64,000 nucleotides of DNA, from NCBI RefSeq assembly GCF_025370875.1, contig NZ_JAMXFD010000026.1:34006-98005 (forward strand), read 5' to 3'. The translations under genes and the position numbers were made by a program. Shown in pieces: positions 1-9,117 of this stretch. Below the pieces are notes generated by a model. It was not told the DNA's origin and did not search any database. It saw only the letters and a list, made by a program, of their open reading frames with translations. Numbering within the stretch: the first letter of the stretch is position 1; every line of letters starts with the position of its first letter. The DNA is from Laspinema palackyanum D2c. GTDB lineage: Bacteria; Cyanobacteriota; Cyanobacteriia; Cyanobacteriales; Laspinemataceae.

Positions 1-363
1 TTTCACCGCCTCCACTTTACCGCCATCGGTCCCCGGTGCATTGCAGAGGTTCCACCGGGGTTCAACGTGCCAATCCGCCCAAAAGCCAAACTGCCTCAAG
101 GGTTCATCTTGAAAACTAGCCCCGATCGCCTTCTCTGGAACCACAATAATCGCTTGTTTGAGCTTCTGGTTTTCCAGCTTATCCAAAGCAATAAACATCA
201 GCGCCCGACTTTTCCCAGAGGCAGGAGGAGATTTAATCAGCAAATATTGTTCACCCCGTTTCTGGTAAGCGCTTTCTTGCATGGGGCGCATCCCCAGTTC
301 ACTGAGGCGGGTGGAACTGCCATTCTGGGCATAAGCAACGGAAACGGAGGGGATTGCAAGCAT
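1..363 (-). CDS. DEAD/DEAH-box superfamily II helicase, N-terminal part only (runs off the window)
   Basis: An open frame without stops reads leftward from ATG at 363 to the window edge, giving the first 121 residues. The protein begins MLAIPSVSVAYAQ and contains a P-loop of the form PPASGKSR at about residues 45-52, followed by a hydrophobic strand IIVVP near 75. This is the usual opening of SF2 DEAD/DEAH or type III restriction-like helicases (motif I then Ia). An in-frame TAA a short way upstream excludes a longer N-terminus. The start codon lies inside a roughly 85 bp repeat (361-447) that recurs at 2177-2264, and there is no clear ribosome binding site, so translation initiation is uncertain. 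Helicase family is fairly sure; the specific role (DNA repair, restriction, RNA) cannot be told from this fragment. Confidence 0.75.
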   Translation of the reverse strand, partial: MLAIPSVSVAYAQNGSSTRLSELGMRPMQESAYQKRGEQYLLIKSPPASGKSRALMFIALDKLENQKLKQAIIVVPEKAIGASFQDEPLRQFGFWADWHVEPRWNLCNAPGTDGGKVEAVK

Positions 364-447
364 TAGGCGAATAGGGTAACGGGATAGTTTAGGGTTAGGG
401 AATTAGGCAGTGACGAACTTGCCAAGGTTTGAACGCAATGAGCGAGG
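361..447 (+). repeat. Left copy of a ~85 bp direct repeat flanking the TPR gene
   Basis: This stretch and 2177-2264 align along their whole length in the same orientation. Shared blocks include CATTAGG, a purine-rich AATAGGG, AACTTGCCAA and GAACG.AATGAGCGAG. They bracket the TPR gene at 618-2027. The left copy also contains the ATG of the leftward helicase gene. Confidence 0.7.
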
Positions 448-617
448 CATCCGACTCCCTCGAAATGGGAGTTAATACCAAATCCGGTTGTTAAAGACCT
501 ACTTTAACTCCCTCAAGTCAAAAACTGATGCATTTTGTCAGTCCCAACCACAGTAAAATCAGGATATCCCAAATTCGGGTAGGCGTTCCATAGACCAACG
601 AGCAGGCGGTAGGAAAA

Positions 618-2027
618 ATGGATCAACAGGGTAAGGATTTTGAGATTGAGTTAGAGTTGCAGCAGTTGCGTCAGGCGATGGAGATGGATTTAAAGTTAGC
701 GCAGTTGCCGGAGGCGATCGCACCGCCACCGGCAGTAGAATCGGCGCACACTGAGGCAGACGAGCGCCCGCAAGTGGTACCAAATCCAGCCGCCTCGCCC
801 TCTTCGAGGAAACCCAAAGCATTCATCGCCGCGATCGCCTTGTTGGGATTGGCGCTGGCAGGAAGTGCGATCGCCGCATTCAAGGTCCAGCAATGGGCGC
901 TCACTACCTCAACCACGATTGGCACTGACATAGAAACAGCGCAAAAAACCGTAGATATTGACCTCCTGAAACAGCATCGCCAAACCCTGCAAACCGCAAC
1001 GGCTATCCTAGAAAAAACTCCTAATTTACCGGGATTCAACTATCAACAAGCCCAGGCTAATTTACCCCAAATGCGATCGCTCCAAACGACGGTACAATTG
1101 GACCTAACCGCAACAGAACGCCTCAAACTAGCCGAAACTCTAGCAATGGAAGCGGCAGTGCTGGTTCAAAATCCGCCGCATCCGGTGCAAACTTGGGCAA
1201 AAGCACGGGAGAAATGGCAACAGGCGATCGGGCAATTAGAAAGCATTTCACCGGATACCATCGTTAGTTCAACCGCAGAACAAAAGTTATCGAGCTATCG
1301 GACTAATCTTGCCAACATCAACAACCGAATGGCAACTGCTCAAAAATCTGTAGACTTCAATAATCGAGGCGCTGCGGAAATCAGTAAACGAGACTACCAG
1401 CGAGCGATTCAATATTATAAGCAGGCGATCGCCCTCAATGCCAGCCAGCCGGAAGCCTATATCGGACAGGGAATCGCTTACTCAGAACTTGGAAATAATC
1501 TCCAAGCCATTCAACAGTACGACAAAGCCATCCAACTCAATTCTAACTTAGCCGAAGCCTACTACAACCGAGGTTTATCTCATTATGAACTCGGGAATGA
1601 GGAAAAAGCCCTAGAAGACTACAATCTCGCCATTCAAAACCAGCCCAATTATGCTCAAGCCTATCTGGAACGAGGTGGCGCTCACTATGCGCTACAAAAC
1701 TCCTCCGCAGCGATGGCAGACTTCCAGCAAGCCGCTCAACTGTTTTCGCAGCAAGGGGATACCCAAAATCATCAATTAGCGCAAAAAATCATCGATTATT
1801 TGCAAGCAACAACGGCATCAAATCTCGATGAAAGCGAGCAGGAAGACTATCAAGAATGCTGGGACGCTTGGGGAAATCCCTGCAATGAAATTCATTACTA
1901 TGTCCCCCCAAGAAGATCCAGGAATTCCGGTGCAGTGAACGTCCCCACCCCGCAACGGAACTCCACCTCCATTCGCACCCCCTCTCGCACGGGTGGAGGA
2001 AGATCCCGCAGTCGTCGCAGGCGGTAA
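618..2027 (+). CDS. Membrane-anchored TPR-repeat protein, function unknown
   Basis: The 469-residue product has an acidic, Pro-rich N-terminus and one predicted membrane segment at about 68-89 (Ala/Leu/Ile-rich, preceded by RKPK). A helical middle follows, then three to four TPR units at about 245-385 with typical YNRG..Y..LG and A...Y..AI..NP patterns. The C-terminal tail has two Cys in CWDAWGNPC and ends in an Arg/Ser-rich stretch (RSRSRRRR). GTAGGAAAA before the ATG is a fair ribosome binding site. TPR domains bind partner proteins; the single membrane segment suggests a scaffold anchored in the plasma or thylakoid membrane, which is inference. The gene stands alone between two ~85 bp direct repeats, which may mean that it is a mobile or duplicated cassette. 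Confidence 0.85.
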   Translation: MDQQGKDFEIELELQQLRQAMEMDLKLAQLPEAIAPPPAVESAHTEADERPQVVPNPAASPSSRKPKAFIAAIALLGLALAGSAIAAFKVQQWALTTSTTIGTDIETAQKTVDIDLLKQHRQTLQTATAILEKTPNLPGFNYQQAQANLPQMRSLQTTVQLDLTATERLKLAETLAMEAAVLVQNPPHPVQTWAKAREKWQQAIGQLESISPDTIVSSTAEQKLSSYRTNLANINNRMATAQKSVDFNNRGAAEISKRDYQRAIQYYKQAIALNASQPEAYIGQGIAYSELGNNLQAIQQYDKAIQLNSNLAEAYYNRGLSHYELGNEEKALEDYNLAIQNQPNYAQAYLERGGAHYALQNSSAAMADFQQAAQLFSQQGDTQNHQLAQKIIDYLQATTASNLDESEQEDYQECWDAWGNPCNEIHYYVPPRRSRNSGAVNVPTPQRNSTSIRTPSRTGGGRSRSRRRR

Positions 2028-2097
2028 TTGATATTAATGTTTTATACGGAATACGGTAGTGATAAATCTATAAAAACGAGCGGCGTAAAGCTGTATT

Positions 2098-2149
2098 TGT
2101 AGGGGCGCAATGCTTGCGCCCTTACGGGCGCAAGCATTGCGCCCCTACA
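2098..2149. repeat. Perfect 24-bp inverted repeat (hairpin)
   Basis: Two exactly complementary 24-base arms (2098-2121 and 2126-2149) are separated by TTAC. The arms contain GGGGCGCAATGC and its complement. It lies 70 bases after the TPR gene and could act as a terminator, although no T-run follows. A perfect arm of this length is more like a palindromic mobile repeat. Confidence 0.8.
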
Positions 2150-2176
2150 ATCTGTACTTCACAGATGCATCGCAAT

Positions 2177-2264
2177 CATTAGGTTAATAGGGGAACGAAA
2201 TAGTTTTAGATTAGGCAATTTGGCAGTCACAAACTTGCCAAATTTTGAACGAAATGAGCGAGCG
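2177..2264 (+). repeat. Right copy of the ~85 bp direct repeat
   Basis: Imperfect direct copy of 361-447 in the same orientation, ending in the shared AATGAGCGAG. It lies between the hairpin at 2098-2149 and the end of the toxin gene. Confidence 0.7.
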
Positions 2265-2291
2265 ATGTTGTTACATCTTTATTCCTATTTT

Positions 2292-2654
2292 TTACAAAGC
2301 AAACACAATTCTCAGAGCATTATCAATTTGTAGTAAAACTTCAGGTTCAAGTTCACCTCGAATGGCAACCAAGCGAGAGCGATAATCAATCGGGCGGGTT
2401 TGCAAGCAATCTGCAATAGATTGTTTAATCAATCCATTCCCTGCCGAGGGCAAAATCTCAACATTTGTTATAATCCGAGCTTTTTTGTCGCTCCATGCCG
2501 TAATCGGGACAACTTGAATAACGGGTACTCGCTCATTGTAGGTGTTATTTGTAACTACAATCCAAGGTCTAATTTTTCCAGTTTCTGAACCTTGGGTGGG
2601 GTTAAGATTAACATCAATAATTATACCCCGATGGAGTTTTATTCTTTCGGCCAT
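2292..2654 (-). CDS. Type II toxin of the MazF/PemK family (mRNA interferase)
   Basis: The 120-residue product opens with a basic strand and HRGIIIDVNLNPTQGSE, followed by KIRPWIVVTNN and VPVIQVVPITAW. This is the standard PemK/MazF beta-barrel layout: RG.V..V.L.P..G.E..K.RP.vVv.N. Family members cut mRNA at short sequence motifs and are silenced by a co-transcribed antitoxin. The start overlaps the last 16 bases of the upstream antitoxin gene, so the two are almost certainly translationally coupled. Length matches the family. The key Arg in the KIRP segment is present, so the toxin looks intact. Confidence 0.88.
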   Translation of the reverse strand: MAERIKLHRGIIIDVNLNPTQGSETGKIRPWIVVTNNTYNERVPVIQVVPITAWSDKKARIITNVEILPSAGNGLIKQSIADCLQTRPIDYRSRLVAIRGELEPEVLLQIDNALRIVFAL

Positions 2655-2875
2655 TCTTCTAACCCAGCTTCAGCTAGTGCTTGTAACTCGGGTTCTTCTT
2701 CATAGATTTCCGCATAAAGGGCGGCTGATTCCTGTAATTTAGCGGATTCTAAAGCCGATTGGAATCGTTGCAGGGCTGCCATAACAAGCGCCCTCGAATC
2801 TTGAAACCCATAGTCTTGGAATTGTTCAACAAATTGGCTGATTGAATCATCCAGTTTAAATGTATATTCTTTCAC
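2639..2875 (-). CDS. Antitoxin partner of the MazF-like toxin
   Basis: The 78-residue protein begins MKEYTFKLDDSISQFVEQF and is strongly acidic towards its end (EIYEEEPELQALAEAGLEEWPKE). The front half fits a ribbon-helix-helix DNA-binding fold and the acidic tail fits a segment that wraps the toxin. It precedes and overlaps the toxin gene, as expected of a mazEF-type operon whose antitoxin autoregulates. Assignment rests on position and composition rather than on a diagnostic motif. Confidence 0.78.
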   Translation of the reverse strand: MKEYTFKLDDSISQFVEQFQDYGFQDSRALVMAALQRFQSALESAKLQESAALYAEIYEEEPELQALAEAGLEEWPKE

Positions 2876-3036
2876 CTTCTCTATCCTCTCGAACGAAACG
2901 GCTCATCAACAACGTCGATTTTCTCTCGACGCCCGCGTAGGCAGGCTATAGCCCTTCGGCTCCCGGCTATGCTAACATCTGTTTCGGGGAAACGCTTTAA
3001 GCTAGACTAAACAAAACCCCTAAACTTGACTTAGCT

Positions 3037-3267
3037 ATGAGCTACCGAAATATTATTACCCTCGAACCCGGTAAACGAGGGGGCAAGCCGGGGATTCGCC
3101 GAATGCGAATTACCGTGTATGATGTATTGGGTTGGTTGGCAGCAGGAATGTCCCATGCAGAAATCTTAGATGATTTTCCAGAGTTAACTGAGGAAGACAT
3201 CAAAGCTTGTGTGGAGTTTGCGGCAGACCGAGAGCGCCGCCTAATTGCTGTGGTAAGTGGTCTCTGA
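3037..3267 (+). CDS. DUF433 family protein, VapB-like antitoxin without a visible partner
   Basis: The 76-residue product carries the family hallmarks GKRGGKPGIRRMRITVYDVL, then WLAAGMSHAEILDDFPELTEEDI and a C-terminal helix rich in Ala and Arg. DUF433 proteins combine a small beta unit with a winged-helix-like part and usually sit directly before a DUF5615 or PIN-like toxin. Here no intact toxin follows: only a short coding remnant in another frame starts at the stop codon. The gene therefore looks like an orphan antitoxin. No strong ribosome binding site precedes the ATG. Confidence 0.82.
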   Translation: MSYRNIITLEPGKRGGKPGIRRMRITVYDVLGWLAAGMSHAEILDDFPELTEEDIKACVEFAADRERRLIAVVSGL

Positions 3268-3268
3268 A

Positions 3269-3373
3269 GCTTCTATTCGACCCACTAAGGTTGAACGAAT
3301 CTGGCAGGCTGGAGTCCAAACTATTCAACAGTTTATCGATCGCACTTTGCTCGATCGCCTGGAATTGTACTAA
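3269..3373 (+). pseudogene. Possible C-terminal gene remnant
   Basis: Directly after the DUF433 gene, one frame reads SIRPTKVERIWQAGVQTIQQ and continues FIDRTLLDRLELY before TAA. It has protein-like composition but no proper start (an in-frame stop lies at 3254-3256). The GVQTIQQFI..TLLDRLEL pattern faintly resembles the DGG.TIQ.FL..GLIDEL.I segment of RibD/dihydrofolate-reductase-like C-terminal domains. That resemblance is weak, and the call is only that this may be the tail of a decayed gene. Confidence 0.3.
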
Positions 3374-3489
3374 TTCATATCTCCCGATGATTTAGCCTCA
3401 TCTGGGTGGGCTCTGCCCATCTGCCCACCCTACAATTGCTTCAAGGGATTAAACCCACTTAAAACAGGCACGACTCACCGGACGATTGC

Positions 3490-6198
3490 TTAATCCACCG
3501 TCTCATTCACTGGGAAGCGATTAATCAGTTGAATCGCCCGATAGGCATTCACCTTTAACCCTTCAGAAATGTGGGGAACATAAGGAATCTGCGACAAGAA
3601 ATCCAAAGTCCGGCGCAACATTCGCACAATATCCCCCTCATCCAAACTCGTATTCGCACAGAGTTCGGTCCATTCCACTCCCAGCGCCCATTCTTCAACG
3701 ATCGCAATTAATTGTCGTTCTAACCAAATCGGTAGGGTCACCCGATGCCGGTGTTGCAGTTGAAACAGTTTCCGTCGTTCTCCTTGCAGTTGCGACAACG
3801 CCCCATCCACCTCTCGGGACAGATTATAATTCGTCCAGTTATCCGGACGGGAAACCTCTGTCACCAAAGCGGCACAAGCACAAGCAAACTGATGGGGTTC
3901 TAACCATTCTAAACAGCCGGACATCAGGGCCAATCCCAACCATAACTCGTTATCTCCCCGAATCGCTGCCGCACTTTCCCCTAAGGAAGTCACCTCAAAG
4001 GTCAGATTTTCAATCGCATCTTCATCCCCATCGGTTTGGGTTTCCAACTGTCGTAAACATCCCACCTGTTGGAGAATATTAATCAAATCCAGAAACTCTT
4101 CCCAGTGCGCCGTGAGATGGCTATCCAGCTTGTTTTTAACCTTAGATAGGTCGCTTTCTAGCTTTTTATAGCGTTTGAAATGTTTAACCAGGGTGCCCGG
4201 ATGTCCATATTGATTGAGAGGATGGTCCTTGAGTTGACCATCCAGGGCCGCAATTCGCCGTTCCTGTTCCGCCACTTCTGGCGCATAAAAGGTGGGCACT
4301 GAACTGGGAATCAACTGAGCGATCGCCGCTGTATCTTCATTCCCCTTGCGCGATTGTCCCGGTTTCAGGACCAATTCTCCCGGGGGTAACGGGGATTCAA
4401 ATTGATTCCACTTCGGTAGCGGTTCATGCAATTCCACCACATCCAGTCCGGTCCCCACATACCAGCGATTGCTTTGACTCAGACAGACCAAAATCGGCGA
4501 TTTCCCCGGTCCCGGCGCTTTTGCCACCAAAACTGCCAAAATAGGCTCTTTCGTAACAATATGACGGCCTTTGAGACTGAGCAGTTGTCCCGGTTCAGCC
4601 ATCGGCAGCGCTTGAGCGGCGATCGTCCGAGTGGATTCTAAAGCTTGCTCCTCCAGGGTTTTGAGCAGTTGCCGTTCCACCTTCATCCGCTCTCGTAATT
4701 TCTGATATCCCTTGCACAGGTCCTCATCCACCCCTTGTAGCTGCTTTTTGAGGGTTGCCAGTTCCTGGGTTTGTTTGGAAATATCTTGCAGTTTCGGTTG
4801 CAGATGCAGGGTTGCCAAATACTGCCCAAAACTCGATTCCACCAGTTCTTTGGTTTCTTCTAAGGTGTGGGTTTGCAGCAGATTTAAGACCATCCCGTAA
4901 GTGGGAGTAAACTGACTCACCAACGGGTCCGGTCCCACAGTGGCTAAGTAAGACGCTTCTTTTGCCCCTTCAAACCGGGTCTGAACCGTGACCACATACC
5001 CCCGTTCATCCATCCCTCGACGACCGGCGCGACCGGACATTTGCAGGAATTCAGAGGCTTTTAAGAGTCGATGTCCATCATCGGTGCGCTTGGACAGACT
5101 GGAAATCACTGTGGTTCTAGCAGGCATATTAATCCCCGCCGCCAGAGTTTCTGTAGCAAACACGACTTTAATTAAACCCGCCTGAAAGAGTTCTTCGACT
5201 AATCCTTTCCAAGCGGGCAGAATTCCGGCATGATGGGCCGCAATTCCCCGCAGCAGGGGTTGCAGTTGTCCCGTGCGTTCCGCTTCTGGGTTTTTGGCTA
5301 AAAATTCATGGACTCGTTTGTGCAGTTGGGCCGCTTCTTTCGGCGTCACCAGACTCAGGTCAGACACTTGGGTTACTGCATCATCACACCGCCGACGACT
5401 GAAGATGAAGTAAATCGCCGGAAGCATATCCTTTTCGTGCAAATGGGTCAATAACTCAATTAACCCCGGTTCGTCTCGACTGGACCCTCTACCTTTGCCT
5501 GGGGTTTTAATCAGGCGCTGGTTAATCTTTGTCTGGTCTTTACTCAGCAGGGGAAATAATCCCTTGGCGCTGCAAAAGTAATATTCCAGAGGAACGGGTC
5601 GATAGTCGGAGTAAATTAACTGGGTGGGCCCATGTACCTGGGAGATCCACTCGGTTAACTGTCCCGCATTGGCAACAGTGGCCGAGAGGGCCACAAGCTG
5701 AATCTCTGGAGGACAGTAGATAATCGATTCTTCCCAGACGGTTCCCCGTTGGCGATCGTTCATGTAGTGGCATTCGTCCAGAACCACCGCCTCAACCCCA
5801 TGCAAGGAAGTCCCCACGGCCCCAATGGAGGTGCCATAGAGCATATTTCTAAAAATTTCCGTGGTCATCACCAAGACTGCTGCATCCCGGTTGATGGAGA
5901 TATCCCCGGTGAGTAGTCCCACGTTGTTTTCCCCAAACTGTTGCCGAAAGTCGCGCAGTTTTTGGTTGGAGAGGGCTTTGAGTGGGGTGGTGTAAAAGAC
6001 TCGTCCACCCCGTTTTAAGGCGCGGTGGATGGTGTATTCTCCAATTAAGGTTTTCCCTGAACCCGTGGGCGCACAAACCACCACGGACCGGCCTGCTTCT
6101 AAGGCGGCGATCGCCTCATGCTGAAATCGATCTAACGCAAAGGGAAACAGGTTGTTTGACTCAAATTTTTTCAAGATAGGGGTACTGTTCACGCCCAA
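3490..6198 (-). CDS. Ski2-like DExH RNA helicase with C-terminal arch/DSHCT region
   Basis: The 902-residue protein has a complete SF2 helicase core in its first ~450 residues. Motif I is APTGSGKTLIGEY (about 40-52), motif II is DECH (DECHYMNDRQRG, about 141), motif III is LSATVAN and motif VI is QMSGRAGRRGMDERG (about 385). Ski2/Mtr4-type enzymes unwind structured RNA with ATP and feed it to exonucleases or to rRNA processing; cyanobacteria commonly carry one. The middle has a coiled-coil-rich segment (KKQLQGVDEDL...) and a small beta domain. The last ~170 residues match the rRNA-processing arch/DSHCT style (ACAALVTEV, SLDEGDIVRMLRRTLDFLSQI). The gene stands alone in this orientation with a long T- and C-rich leader. 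Confidence 0.9.
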   Translation of the reverse strand: MGVNSTPILKKFESNNLFPFALDRFQHEAIAALEAGRSVVVCAPTGSGKTLIGEYTIHRALKRGGRVFYTTPLKALSNQKLRDFRQQFGENNVGLLTGDISINRDAAVLVMTTEIFRNMLYGTSIGAVGTSLHGVEAVVLDECHYMNDRQRGTVWEESIIYCPPEIQLVALSATVANAGQLTEWISQVHGPTQLIYSDYRPVPLEYYFCSAKGLFPLLSKDQTKINQRLIKTPGKGRGSSRDEPGLIELLTHLHEKDMLPAIYFIFSRRRCDDAVTQVSDLSLVTPKEAAQLHKRVHEFLAKNPEAERTGQLQPLLRGIAAHHAGILPAWKGLVEELFQAGLIKVVFATETLAAGINMPARTTVISSLSKRTDDGHRLLKASEFLQMSGRAGRRGMDERGYVVTVQTRFEGAKEASYLATVGPDPLVSQFTPTYGMVLNLLQTHTLEETKELVESSFGQYLATLHLQPKLQDISKQTQELATLKKQLQGVDEDLCKGYQKLRERMKVERQLLKTLEEQALESTRTIAAQALPMAEPGQLLSLKGRHIVTKEPILAVLVAKAPGPGKSPILVCLSQSNRWYVGTGLDVVELHEPLPKWNQFESPLPPGELVLKPGQSRKGNEDTAAIAQLIPSSVPTFYAPEVAEQERRIAALDGQLKDHPLNQYGHPGTLVKHFKRYKKLESDLSKVKNKLDSHLTAHWEEFLDLINILQQVGCLRQLETQTDGDEDAIENLTFEVTSLGESAAAIRGDNELWLGLALMSGCLEWLEPHQFACACAALVTEVSRPDNWTNYNLSREVDGALSQLQGERRKLFQLQHRHRVTLPIWLERQLIAIVEEWALGVEWTELCANTSLDEGDIVRMLRRTLDFLSQIPYVPHISEGLKVNAYRAIQLINRFPVNETVD

Positions 6199-6659
6199 AA
6201 ATTCCTAGTGCTTTTGTTTACTGTTTTTTCAAATCGGTTTGCCTGGGTCGCTCATCTGAATCTAGCGGTTGCTTTCGTTAGCAGTCGGATCCGTTTTTTT
6301 TAGCGTTCTCCTCCGCTGCCCTTAGAATTTGCTCGCTTCCCAATTGCTTGACCGATTTTGGCGGGGGTTTGCCCGTTGGCTGGCTCTGACCCCCTCTTCT
6401 TTATTAAAATCCCATTATTCTTTGGTGATTATTATAGCAATCTTCTGGGTCATCCTTCGAGTTGAGTTTATACCTGTTCTGTTTTCCAAAAATCGCCGGG
6501 TCATCTCCCCAATTCTTGGCTTTAATTGTTCACTTCTTGAATTATGACCTTGGGGGTTTTCCTTGTACAGGTATCCCCTCGGTTCCGGTCTCTCCCGTCT
6601 GTTAAACCTGTTAGCTATTAACAATTGTCAACCTTCAAAGAGAGATAAGCCAAACTGGG
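6199..6659. other. Non-coding stretch between two leftward genes
   Basis: About 460 bases, pyrimidine-rich on the + strand. Short open frames occur on both strands but have no ribosome binding site and no protein-like composition. It must contain the promoter of the helicase gene and the 3' end of the TPR gene transcript's upstream neighbour. No convincing hairpin, repeat or RNA was seen. Confidence 0.5.
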
Positions 6660-8828
6660 TTACAAGCGGCGCATGAGTTCGCTTAACAGGGGACCGGGGA
6701 CTCGCGATAATGCCCGAGTTTGGCCCTCAATGCCAAATTCTGCATAAATGGTGCGGACAATTTGGACAATATAGGCCCAGGCATTTTGATGGCGTTCCGG
6801 TTGGTCTTGAGTCGCAGTCGCCCCTTGGATATAATGATCCAGGGCGGCATGGAGATGTTGAGCGCGGCAGGTGGCATCAGGAATGGCGTTAGTTTGGGTC
6901 ACCAGTTGATAATGAGCCAATCCCACGTTAGTATGAGCGGCAATCAAGTCAAAGGCTAGTATTTTTTGGGGAGAAGACTGACTCCCGGCCTGGTGACAGA
7001 GGGTTTGTCCCAAGGTAATGGCTGCATCGTAGGCGGCGATCGCCTCAGTTAAAAATTCCACCCGCAGTTCCGGTTCCGATTGCGAGTGATTGGCTAGATG
7101 CCAATAGGCGGTTCCCAAATTATTTTGAGTCGCAGCATGAGCCGCCGGAACGGTCTGTTTTGTCCGATACATTAACGCAATTTGATAAGCGGCGATCGCC
7201 AGCATCAGATAATCTTTGGGTTTTTCATATTGCGCTAAATTCCAATAGGCTGTCCCCAAATTATTTTGAATCATCCCATATTCTAAGGGTTGTTCCGATC
7301 GCGAGTGATGACGCAACGCTTCACTATAGGCCGAAACCGCTTGTTTTAAATTCTGCACCGCATCCCGATGTTGGGCCAAGTTCCAATAGGCGGTTCCCAA
7401 ATTATTCTGAGTCGCGGCATAAGGCCGCATATCCCCACCGGCTTCCCCTTTGCGATAGTCTAAGGCTTGTTGGTAGGCCAGGATGGAACGCTGTAAATTT
7501 TCCTGACGGTCTTGATACCGGGCCAATTCGCTATAGACTGCCCCTAAATTATTCTGAATCCGCGCCCAGACGGAGGGTTGGGCCTGGACATCCAGATGTT
7601 GCAACCCCTGGTGATAGAGTTCAACGGCCTTGAATAAGTCCGGTAGTTTCTCCTGCGGTTGCGATCGATAGCGCGATCGCATCCAGTGACAATTTCCCAA
7701 GTCATTGGCCAAATCCCCCCACTCCGGCGCATCCTTCTCCATCAAAGCGATCGCCTCTTCGTAGGCCAGAATCGCTAGGGTCAGATATTGCGGCAACAAC
7801 TCCGGGGCGACAGTCGCCCCATTTTGACTCCCACTACTTCCCTGGGATAACCCATCCCGATAAAACGACCCCAATTTTACATAAGCATGGGCCAGTTCCC
7901 CCCGAGAGGTCCCGCTACAGTGCAGATGTTCCACCTGTTCCAACAGTTGGAGGGGGAGGGCATTGGACCCAGAAGGCACTACTTCTGCCTTGACATCGGC
8001 GCTGATTCGTGCATTAACTGTGGCCCAGACTAATTCCACCAGCTTTGCTGGAGGTTTGGGGGGAGAAGGGGGAGATGGGGCGGTGAGTAGGGGGGTGGGG
8101 GTTTTTAGGGGGCGGTAGTCGCCTTCTGTCTCTCGGTGGGATTGTTCTAATGGGAGTAATGGTCGCGGTGGGGGATTTTCCTGGGGTAATCGGGGGATGA
8201 CGGGGGATGCTTCAATGGTGGTTTGACTGTACTCTGGAGACTGGGCCACGGGGGTGGGTTCGCCCTCAAACTCAAAGAGTCCCGTGCGACAATGCCAAAA
8301 TTGGGGTGCAGATTGGGCAATGGTTCGACCCCAGGGACGGGAGACCCAGAGTAAAATACTACAAGAAAACAGGCGATCGCCGGGATCACTCAAGCGGCCC
8401 TCACTCGCCTCTAAATCCGCCAAAAACGACCATTGCACCGTAGGAGTCGCCTTGGTTAATTTTTCTAATCCTAGGACCTGAAACACCGGCAAAGGCGATC
8501 GCGGATCCGGTAGAGGATGACGAGTGATCCATGCCTCAATTTGGGCGACTGGATTGGGGTCCTGAAGATTTAACTCCAAACTGACCAATCGAGGATATTC
8601 CGATTGGCGAGTTTTCCCCCCGCCATTCTCCGGGACTTCCCCGCTTTCACAATCTGCTTTCAAATCCGCAGCTAAACCTTTGGCCAAGCGGTTTCGCAGA
8701 GGCAAGTCATCACAGACCGCCACAAAGATTTGACGGCGTAAATTCAGACTCAGCGCCAGTTTAAGCTGCTTGTAGGTTTGCCGATTAACGTCCAAAACTG
8801 TTAGGGGAAGAATATCCGTTACGATCAT
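6660..8828 (-). CDS. Large TPR-repeat protein, function unknown
   Basis: From ATG at 8828 the product is 722 residues and starts MIVTDILPLTVLDVNRQTYK. An open frame extends further to 8945, but its extra 39 residues have no protein-like pattern. Residues about 1-200 form a globular domain of alternating strands and helices. A Pro-rich linker (PSPPSPPKPP) follows, and the second half holds repeated TPR units with a recurrent NNLGTAYWNLAQ motif at about 410-630. That motif recurs four or more times, suggesting expansion by duplication. TPR arrays of this kind usually mediate protein contacts. No catalytic motif was recognised. HIP1 octamers occur repeatedly within the reading frame, as in neighbouring genes, so it looks native. 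Confidence 0.82.
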   Translation of the reverse strand: MIVTDILPLTVLDVNRQTYKQLKLALSLNLRRQIFVAVCDDLPLRNRLAKGLAADLKADCESGEVPENGGGKTRQSEYPRLVSLELNLQDPNPVAQIEAWITRHPLPDPRSPLPVFQVLGLEKLTKATPTVQWSFLADLEASEGRLSDPGDRLFSCSILLWVSRPWGRTIAQSAPQFWHCRTGLFEFEGEPTPVAQSPEYSQTTIEASPVIPRLPQENPPPRPLLPLEQSHRETEGDYRPLKTPTPLLTAPSPPSPPKPPAKLVELVWATVNARISADVKAEVVPSGSNALPLQLLEQVEHLHCSGTSRGELAHAYVKLGSFYRDGLSQGSSGSQNGATVAPELLPQYLTLAILAYEEAIALMEKDAPEWGDLANDLGNCHWMRSRYRSQPQEKLPDLFKAVELYHQGLQHLDVQAQPSVWARIQNNLGAVYSELARYQDRQENLQRSILAYQQALDYRKGEAGGDMRPYAATQNNLGTAYWNLAQHRDAVQNLKQAVSAYSEALRHHSRSEQPLEYGMIQNNLGTAYWNLAQYEKPKDYLMLAIAAYQIALMYRTKQTVPAAHAATQNNLGTAYWHLANHSQSEPELRVEFLTEAIAAYDAAITLGQTLCHQAGSQSSPQKILAFDLIAAHTNVGLAHYQLVTQTNAIPDATCRAQHLHAALDHYIQGATATQDQPERHQNAWAYIVQIVRTIYAEFGIEGQTRALSRVPGPLLSELMRRL

Positions 8829-8997
8829 CGTATCAGGATCACGAGTGCAGGGCATAAGGATACAAACTCTGCCGAGGGTAGACTGAACACTTAACTCCAG
8901 AGGCAAAGTCGGCGTGAACAGATACTCTTTCCAGGAGTTCCTCAAAGGTTCAGGAGGGATAACACCTGGGCGATCGTCCGGACAAATTCCCAGAAGA

Positions 8998-9080
8998 AAC
9001 GACTGAAGTCGTTACTACAAACATTCAGAAACAACTGAAGTCGTTTCCCTTTGTTCGTAGTGACGACTTCAGTCGTCTCC
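8998..9080. repeat. Cluster of three hairpin repeats (AACGACTTCAGTCGTT family), divergent orientation
   Basis: Two copies in the ACTGAAGTCGTT orientation (from 8998 and 9030) are followed by one forward copy containing TTCGTAGTGACGACTTCAGTCG. The order here is opposite to that in the other clusters of the window. It lies between the TPR protein start and psb34. Confidence 0.8.
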
Positions 9081-9117
9081 CCCAGTTCATAAAAGAGGTT
9101 TAAAAAGGCTGTTCTAA

